Below, piece by piece: positions 58,499 to 64,000 of a DNA stretch of 64,000 bases. The position numbers and the translations under genes were made by a program. The notes under the pieces are model-generated. The model did no database searches. It saw only the letters and a list, made by a program, of their open reading frames with translations, and was not told the DNA's origin. Positions within the stretch are counted from its first letter, which is position 1. Each line of letters begins with the position of its first letter. The DNA is from Sporosarcina sp. FSL K6-3457 (GTDB lineage Bacteria; Bacillota; Bacilli; Bacillales_A; Planococcaceae). The stretch covers positions 947,501-1,011,500 of the forward strand of contig NZ_JBBOWX010000001.1 of the NCBI RefSeq assembly GCF_038007285.1. Direction: 5' to 3'.

Positions 58499-59329
58499 AT
58501 GGTAACGATAGAATCAAGTAGTTCATCTGTGAAGCCGATTAAACAAAAAGCTTTTGGGCTATCTAGTATACAAAAGTTTGCTAAACAGTCCATTGTATTA
58601 GTCGCATTTTTTTCACTCTGGGAAATAGCGCCACGAATTGGTTTAGTAGATGCTGCATTTTTCCCTTCGTTTTCAAGTGTCGTAATTGCTTGGTGGGAAA
58701 TGATTATTTCCGGCGAACTTTTTGCCCATTTTTTAGCGAGCATCACTCGTTCCCTGAGTGGCTTTGGGCTAGCGTTACTTATTGCGATTCCGTTGGGATT
58801 AATAATAGGCTGGTACCCATTAGCAAGAGAATTATTAAATCCAATAATGGAATTGTTCCGGAATACAGCCGCATTAGCCTTGCTGCCAGTATTTATGTTA
58901 TTACTAGGAATTGGGGAAACATCTAAAATTGCGATTGTCTTATTTGCTTGCACATGGCCCATTCTTCTAAATACAATTGCAGCTGTAGGTAACGTGGATC
59001 CATTACTAATTAAATCGGCCCGTTCGATGAATATTTCTTCGTTCAAGCTATTTCTAAAAGTAATCTTACCTGCATCTATACCAACCATTTTTACTGGCAT
59101 TCGTATGGCAGGAACCGGGGCGATTTTAGTGTTAATCGCAGCAGAAATGGTAGGGGCGAAAGAAGGTTTAGGTTATTTAATTACTTATTCCCAATATAAC
59201 TTTCAAATCCCTGAAATGTATGCGGGTATTTTAACAATTGCTTTATTGGGATTACTAATTAATCAAAGTTTAAGTATGCTTGAACGTAAATTTTCGAAAT
59301 GGAAACAAAATCCGAGTGAACAGAACTAG
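58499..59329 (+). CDS. ssuC: ABC transporter permease, sulfonate/taurine type (SsuC-like)
   Basis: A 276-residue permease with about six TM helices and the BPD-type EAA loop (SARSMNISSFKLFLKVILPASIPTIFTGIR) that contacts the ATPase. ATG 58499 follows GAGAGGAG; the longer upstream frame overlaps the ATPase gene and is not used. It partners with the ATPase at 57658 and the lipoprotein at 60759. Confidence 0.9.
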   Translation: MVTIESSSSSVKPIKQKAFGLSSIQKFAKQSIVLVAFFSLWEIAPRIGLVDAAFFPSFSSVVIAWWEMIISGELFAHFLASITRSLSGFGLALLIAIPLGLIIGWYPLARELLNPIMELFRNTAALALLPVFMLLLGIGETSKIAIVLFACTWPILLNTIAAVGNVDPLLIKSARSMNISSFKLFLKVILPASIPTIFTGIRMAGTGAILVLIAAEMVGAKEGLGYLITYSQYNFQIPEMYAGILTIALLGLLINQSLSMLERKFSKWKQNPSEQN

Positions 59330-59400
59330 AGATTTATGGGAGTAGAATTTTTTTGGATTTAATCCTTAGTAAACAAATATGATAAGTGGGAGTTTTGAAT

Positions 59401-60726
59401 GTGGCAGATAGACAAATGAAATTAGGTGCATTTTTCAATTTACCTGGGCACCATGTAGCGAGCTGGCGTCACCCTTCTTCAAGTGCTAATCGTACATTTG
59501 ATTTAGAGTATTTGAAAGAACTAGCTCAAACGGCAGAGCATGGAAAGTTTGACATGGTATTTTTTGCAGATGTACTTGGTCAAACACCTACAGAAAAAGG
59601 ATATTCAGGTTTGAAATTAGATCCAGTCATCATTCTTTCGGCACTTGCAGCGGTTACTAAAAATATTGGTTTAGTAGCTACATTGACAACAACTTACAAC
59701 GAACCGTTCCATGTAGCGCGTAAATTTAGTGCAATTGATCACTTGTCGAAAGGTCGAGCAGCTTGGAACGTGGTCACATCGGCAAATGTTAGTGAATCAT
59801 TTCTGTTCGGTAAAGAAAAGCATTTAGAGCATGCGCGTCGATATGAACGCGCAGAGGAATTTGTAGATGTCGTCAAGAAGCTGTGGTTCTCTATTGAAGA
59901 TGAGGCACTTGTAATTGATAAAGAGAAAGGACAGTTTTTAGACTTGGAGAAGGTACATCCAGTCGATCATGAGGGAAACTGGTTTAAAGTGCAAGGGACG
60001 CTTGATTCACCTTCGACAGCGCAAGGACACCCGGTCATTGTTCAAGCAGGATCTTCGGAAGCTGGGAAAGAGTTAGCGGCGAAAACGGCGGAGGTCATTT
60101 TTACAGCGTGGCAAACACTTAAAGATGCGCAAATTTTCTATCGGGACGTCAAAGGGCGCCTTGCAAAATATGGGCGTCGGCCAGAGGATTTAAAAATTAT
60201 GCCTGGTGTATTTATTACCGTGGCAAAAACAGAGGAAGAAGCTTTTGCCAAACAGAAAGACTTGAATAGCTATATTTTGCCGGAAGTAGGTCTTGCATAT
60301 TTATCGAACTTCATTGGTGTGGATTTAACGGGGCACGATGTGAATGCACCACTTCCGGATATTGGTGAGCTCGAAGATAAAACGAATCCTCAAATTCGCC
60401 TCAATATTATTCTAGATATCGCGGAGCGAGAAAACTTACACACATTACGTGAAGTTTATGAGCGTATTGCAGGTGCCCGCGGGCATCGTGAAATCGTTGG
60501 TACACCAAAGCAAATCGTGGATCATCTAGAAGAGTGGTTCTTAAATGAAGGAGCAGACGGTTTTAATATTATGCCGCCAACATTCCCGGAAGGTCTAAAC
60601 GATATCGTAGAATTAGTGATTCCAGAATTACAAAGTCGTGGCTTATTCCGTACTGAATATGAGAGTGAAACACTTCGCGGGAATTTAGGGCTTTCAGTAC
60701 CTGTGTGTGAATCCATAAAAAAATAG
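59401..60726 (+). CDS. FMN-dependent monooxygenase, NtaA/SnaA/DszA (LLM) family
   Basis: A 441-residue bacterial luciferase-like monooxygenase that uses reduced FMN and oxygen. Segments typical of the NtaA/SnaA/SoxA group are the N-terminal GAFFNLPGHHVASWRHP, the central GRAAWNVVTSAN, and HPVIVQAGSSEAGKELAAKT. GTG 59401 is chosen because GTGGGAG lies 9 nt upstream. With the SsuE-like reductase it should form a two-component system that opens an organosulfur compound taken up by the flanking ABC transporter. The true substrate is unknown. Confidence 0.9.
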   Translation: MADRQMKLGAFFNLPGHHVASWRHPSSSANRTFDLEYLKELAQTAEHGKFDMVFFADVLGQTPTEKGYSGLKLDPVIILSALAAVTKNIGLVATLTTTYNEPFHVARKFSAIDHLSKGRAAWNVVTSANVSESFLFGKEKHLEHARRYERAEEFVDVVKKLWFSIEDEALVIDKEKGQFLDLEKVHPVDHEGNWFKVQGTLDSPSTAQGHPVIVQAGSSEAGKELAAKTAEVIFTAWQTLKDAQIFYRDVKGRLAKYGRRPEDLKIMPGVFITVAKTEEEAFAKQKDLNSYILPEVGLAYLSNFIGVDLTGHDVNAPLPDIGELEDKTNPQIRLNIILDIAERENLHTLREVYERIAGARGHREIVGTPKQIVDHLEEWFLNEGADGFNIMPPTFPEGLNDIVELVIPELQSRGLFRTEYESETLRGNLGLSVPVCESIKK

Positions 60727-60758
60727 ACTCAATCAGTGGGAAAGTGAGGAGATAGTTG

Positions 60759-61766
60759 ATGGGAAAATTAGCATCATTTACTTTGATTATAGGCCTAGTG
60801 AGTAGTCTTTTAGCAGGCTGTTCGGGTGATAAGACAGCTACTGCAGGAGGGGAGGATAAGGTATTACAATATCAAAGCGCGCCGGGTAGTGTTGTATTGC
60901 CTGAGTTAGCGGCAGACCTAGGATATTTAGGAGATTTGAAGTTAGATAATATAGGTATTAGTACAGGCGGCCCGGAAAGTATCCAACTAACAGCAACAAA
61001 ACAAACGGATTTTGGTTCAGCATTCAATGGTGCGATAATAAAATCCTATTCAAAAAATGTGAAATTAAAGTCGGTTGTTGGTAGTTATGGAAGTGATGAA
61101 AATACATTTATGGGAGCATATGCACTTGAAGGTAGTTCGATAGAATCTGAAAAAGATTTTATAGGTAAAAAAATAGGTGTAAATATTTTAGGAGCCCATA
61201 TGGAGTTTGTTGTCAAAGACTATTTACGTAAAGGTGGATTAACTGAAAAAGAAATTGACGAAGTGACATTAGTGACTATTCCAGCATCGAATGCAGAACA
61301 ATCACTGCGAAATAATCAAATAGATGTGGTTATATTAAGCGGTATTGCAAGAGATCGAGCTTTAGAAATAGGAGGTATAACTGAAATATTTAAAGATATT
61401 GAAGTGTTTGGGTCTGAGTTTACTGCAGGAGATTATTTTTTTACAGAGCAATATATCAAAGAAAATCCTAATACTGTAAAACAATTTGTAGAAGGGGTTG
61501 CAAAAGCAATTGATTGGGCACAAACAACTCCTAGGGAAGAAGTAATTGCACGCTTTGAGAAAATTATTAAAGAGCGTGGATGGAAGGAAACGACCGATAA
61601 TCTGAAGTATTGGCAAAGTACTGGTATTGCTGAAACAGGCGGTGTCATTACAGCTTCAGAATATGATGTATGGGTTGATTGGCTTGTGAAAAATGGAGAG
61701 TTAGAGGAAGGCCAAGTGAAGGTAGAAGATCTATATACAAACGAATATAATCCTTTTGCTGAATAA
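60759..61766 (+). CDS. ssuA: ABC transporter substrate-binding lipoprotein (SsuA-like)
   Basis: A 335-residue periplasmic-binding-type lipoprotein with a signal sequence and lipobox LAGC near residue 21. The body resembles NMT1/SsuA-like proteins: a STGGPESIQLTATKQTDFG segment, VVGSYGSDENTFMG and a C-terminal WQSTGIAETGG region. ATG 60759 follows GAGGAGA. It is unusual that the binding protein is encoded last, after the monooxygenase. No clear terminator follows before the sstT relic. Confidence 0.88.
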   Translation: MGKLASFTLIIGLVSSLLAGCSGDKTATAGGEDKVLQYQSAPGSVVLPELAADLGYLGDLKLDNIGISTGGPESIQLTATKQTDFGSAFNGAIIKSYSKNVKLKSVVGSYGSDENTFMGAYALEGSSIESEKDFIGKKIGVNILGAHMEFVVKDYLRKGGLTEKEIDEVTLVTIPASNAEQSLRNNQIDVVILSGIARDRALEIGGITEIFKDIEVFGSEFTAGDYFFTEQYIKENPNTVKQFVEGVAKAIDWAQTTPREEVIARFEKIIKERGWKETTDNLKYWQSTGIAETGGVITASEYDVWVDWLVKNGELEEGQVKVEDLYTNEYNPFAE

Positions 61767-61779
61767 TATGTGGTGTACT

Positions 61780-62104
61780 ATCACAATTCGGAGAGGTCAT
61801 GTTAAAATGCGGCATCAGTCTATTTCAAGGTGAGATAAATAGATAGTACCACAACGTGGAGAAGTGATTGTGCATTTTTATCATTTTACTGATTCCACTA
61901 GCATGTAGTTTATTTTGAGTTCCAAATGATATCGCAATGCAAGTTGTTGGTGTAGGCTTCATCATCGGTGTTATTCAAGATTCTTGTGAAACTGCCCCGA
62001 ATGCATCTTCTGACGTATTGTTCACTGCTACAGCTGAATATGCGAAGGAACGTAAAGAAGGTAAACTAGTTTCTATGAAATCTTGGGGATTCCAACAAAA
62101 ATAA
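61780..62104 (+). pseudogene. sstT: Internally deleted second copy of sstT
   Basis: Positions 61780-61888 match the sstT leader (53180-53285), including GGAGAAGTGATTGTGCATTTT. The sequence then jumps to the last 70 codons of sstT ([20 protein letters not shown]... to SMKSWGFQ), with an in-frame TGA early on. About 1.1 kb of the coding region is deleted. The terminator and about 20 nt of downstream flank are also duplicated (62115-62185). Confidence 0.88.
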
Positions 62105-62114
62105 AATAGCATTT

Positions 62115-62158
62115 AAAAGCCATGCTTATCGAAGATGATTCGGGAAGTGTGGCTTTTT
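62115..62158 (+). terminator. Terminator duplicated from sstT
   Basis: AAAAGCCA...CTT pairs with AAG...TGGCTTTT; it resembles the hairpin at 54569-54616. Confidence 0.75.
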
Positions 62159-62263
62159 GGTGGTTATCGATTCATTCAAGATGCAATCATAATTACAGCA
62201 AGCGCAACGATAAGCAGTTATTATAATAATAGAAGATCGTTGAATTGAGGGAGTGTGCTACAC

Positions 62264-63172
62264 ATGCAAAGTTTCATTGTGATGCAAGGTCAAACGTATC
62301 AGGAAGAAAAGGAATTAGGGATGATTTGGTCACGGAAGCAAGCTAGTGATGGGAGTTTTCCACATTCATGGCTACGTGTGATGGAAGTCAATGAGGGGAA
62401 TCGCATTTTTCATTATGTAAAAGGAAGTATTGTAGCGATTAGTGTGGCTAAAACGGGATGTCAGATAGCGCAGAGACCATCTAGTGAGCCAAATGATGAT
62501 AGCGGATATTTGGTGGAATTGGACTATCATGAGCTTGAAGTACCTGTAAATGTACGAGCGAAATTCGATGCCATTTTGCCGCTTTTGCCGATAAAGTATT
62601 CCCCATTTCAAGCAGATGCCAATGGGAATCAAGGTTATTTGTATCCTTGCAATGAGGAATTAACGATCAAGTTATTGGAGATGATTAGTGATCTGAACAT
62701 TTATCAAGTAGATGAAGAGCAACTGGAATTAGCAATTAGTACGGTACGCCAAACGGAGCGTAACACATTTATTCCAATGCTTGCGGAAACAGAAACAGAA
62801 GTGAAAACAAAGATTCGTTTAGGCCGAAAAAAGTTTAGACAAGGTTTACTACCAGTGTGGGCTAAAAAGTGTGCGCTCTGTGAGATTGAATTACCTGAAT
62901 TACTTCACGCAAGCTATTCAAAGCCTTGGAAAGATAGTACGGATGTTGAGAGAGTGGATGCTTATAATGGTGTGCTACTTTGTTGTAATCATAATGCGCT
63001 TTATGAAAATGGATTTATCGCTTTTGATGGACAGGGGAGGTTACATATTTCGTCACAGGTTCCGGAAGAAGATTATGAGAAATATGGTATCCAACCTAAA
63101 ATGAAAATTGCTCGAAAAGAACAGAACAAGCCTTATTTTAAGTGGCATAAGAGGCATTTGTTTAGAGGTTGA
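62264..63172 (+). CDS. EVE/PUA-like domain plus HNH endonuclease
   Basis: The 302-residue protein has an N-terminal part (FIVMQGQTYQEEKELGMIWS, HYVKGSIVAISVA, DYHELEVPVNV) that resembles the EVE/PUA-like modules found in modification-dependent restriction enzymes. At residues 203-255 it has an HNH nuclease: CALC, HASYSKPW, the Asn in YNGVLLC and a CNHN pair. ATG 62264 follows GAGGGAG. It stands alone, with no methylase nearby, consistent with a type IV-like enzyme that cuts modified DNA. The HNH part is clear; the EVE-like reading is less sure. Confidence 0.75.
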   Translation: MQSFIVMQGQTYQEEKELGMIWSRKQASDGSFPHSWLRVMEVNEGNRIFHYVKGSIVAISVAKTGCQIAQRPSSEPNDDSGYLVELDYHELEVPVNVRAKFDAILPLLPIKYSPFQADANGNQGYLYPCNEELTIKLLEMISDLNIYQVDEEQLELAISTVRQTERNTFIPMLAETETEVKTKIRLGRKKFRQGLLPVWAKKCALCEIELPELLHASYSKPWKDSTDVERVDAYNGVLLCCNHNALYENGFIAFDGQGRLHISSQVPEEDYEKYGIQPKMKIARKEQNKPYFKWHKRHLFRG

Positions 63173-63308
63173 ACTGATGTAATTATCACGACTATAAATA
63201 GTGATTAAATTGACGGATGCCGAAGAAACTGGCGGCTTATTGGGGATTCGCTTTAAATAATTTTACTTATTTCAAAAAATAAGGTCATTCTTTTTTGTTT
63301 GAAAAATA

Positions 63309-63927
63309 TCACGTCTGTTGATTAACCATTTAATTGCATAAATCAAGGGTAAGTCAAGGCTTGAAAACCACCTTTTCACTAGATTATTTCAGGTTCGCTT
63401 TCGGCGAAATATTCAAGACATCATTACCAAGGAGGAATTGCAGTTCATTCCTCCCCCGAGGAGCAAGGATGGCTAGAAATGACGAAGTCGTTTCTAGCCA
63501 TCCTTTTCCGGTCATCCTGTTATGAATAGTTGCCTGTCGCGTACCTACAACGTTCAAGTGAAAAATGCAGTTGCTTGGAAAGAAAAGAATAGATGACTTT
63601 TTATAGGGAGTAAGTGCCCGAAGATGCAATTTCGGGCACTCTTGCACGTTGTATAAGGTGCCCCAACTTTACTTTTAGCAAGTTTTATAAGAATGTGCCA
63701 TTTCCTAAAATAACAATAGGAAGGACCATGGTAAAAGCTTCAGCTGCCAAAATTGTATCTTTGGCGGCTTTTAGCCATGTAAAAAGCCAGCTATTCTTTC
63801 TTCCCTATACATAAAAAACAGCCGGTAATCGTATAGAAGTCGTTCAATCCACAGCGAACCAAAGCGACTATACACAGAGTGCCTAGTGTTTAATTAAGTT
63901 ACTTTTTGGTAAATCAACAGGCGTGGA
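63309..63927 (+). mobile_element. 619-bp element with 19-bp terminal inverted repeats
   Basis: CACGTCTGTTGATTAACCA (63309) is inverted at the right end with two mismatches. There is no intact transposase, only a shared degenerate stretch (GLKTTFSLDYFRFAF). It contains several hairpins, including AAGGATGGCTAGAAA/TTTCTAGCCATCCTT (63465-63505) and AGTGCCCGAA/TTTCGGGCACT. The relic at 29228-29825 is the same element in the opposite orientation. It ends 18 bp from the next gene's stop codon. Confidence 0.75.
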
Positions 63928-63945
63928 AAAATATTTGTCTACTCT

Positions 63946-64000
63946 CTATTTTACAATCGTTATCGGACAGTTCACATGCTTCATGACTTTGTGGCTGACG
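63946..64000 (-). CDS. Universal stress protein family, C-terminal fragment
   Basis: Only the last 17 codons are in the window. On the minus strand they read VSHKVMKHVNCPITIVK and then stop, the typical last helix and strand of UspA-type proteins (VS..V..H..CPV.IVK). The gene continues beyond the right edge. Confidence 0.8.
   Translation of the reverse strand, partial: VSHKVMKHVNCPITIVK

Noticed and set aside
58495..59100. 201-codon minus-strand frame opposite the ssuC-like permease
   Set aside because: Antisense shadow of a well-defined permease with proper start, length and motifs.
63334..63525. 63-codon frame inside the 619-bp element
   Set aside because: It shares a short stretch with the relic at 29228, but indels break the frame between copies, so it is at best transposase debris.

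Overview
The window looks like a chromosome segment from a low-GC Gram-positive bacterium of the order Bacillales, most likely a Planococcaceae member such as Sporosarcina. The evidence is a run of gene orders known from Bacillus: ydaJKLMN, hprK-lgt-yvoD-ppaX-yvoF, trxB-yvcI-yvcJ-yvcK-whiA-crh, clpP, cggR-gapA-pgk-tpiA-gpmI-eno, and secG-est-rnr-smpB-ssrA. Crh, a CtsR box, a CggR operator and TTG/GTG starts with strong Shine-Dalgarno sequences agree. The genus is an inference.

Layout. 1-7550: the end of a family 18 glycosidase, then a five-gene exopolysaccharide operon whose YdaK keeps a c-di-GMP inhibitory site but has lost the GGDEF catalytic motif. 7586-9451 (minus): an orphan REC-BTAD response regulator and a cell-wall amidase. 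9590-34581: core genes for carbon-catabolite control, lipoprotein maturation, the YvcI-YvcJ-YvcK-WhiA-Crh cluster, ClpP, lower glycolysis, SecG, RNase R, SmpB and tmRNA. Between the core genes lie at least four copies of a structured repeat family, another structured element with terminal inverted repeats (33470-33636), and a decayed IS-like relic (29228-29825).

34582 to about 52906 is an accessory island next to the 3' end of ssrA. It holds a tyrosine integrase, an excisionase-like protein, a repressor with a divergent operator, and a filamentous-phage-type replication protein. A leftward block follows (RadC-like, Rad52/ERF-like and two unknown proteins). Then comes a rightward four-gene operon (41482-48676): an HTH-DUF3578-HNH protein, a PD-(D/E)XK-DUF2075 ATPase, a McrB-type GTPase with an EVE/PUA-like domain inside its AAA+ core, and McrC. 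This is best read as an elaborated modification-dependent (type IV) restriction system and is the main candidate for an undescribed system. The island's right part is debris: antitoxin-like remnants, an IS21-like MITE with a large central hairpin, and an IS91-type element joining a broken uvrD to a broken ykvI.

52907-64000: a serine/threonine symporter (sstT), a CoxG-like protein, and a sulfur-scavenging cluster (YezD-like, SsuE-like reductase, an unknown protein, ABC ATPase, permease, FMN monooxygenase, binding lipoprotein). A decayed second copy of sstT lies on the far side of that cluster. The window ends with a lone EVE-like-HNH endonuclease, a 619-bp element with terminal inverted repeats (inverted homologue of the relic at 29228), and the 3' end of a universal stress protein gene. 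Functions are assigned by family recognition from sequence alone; no database search was possible.
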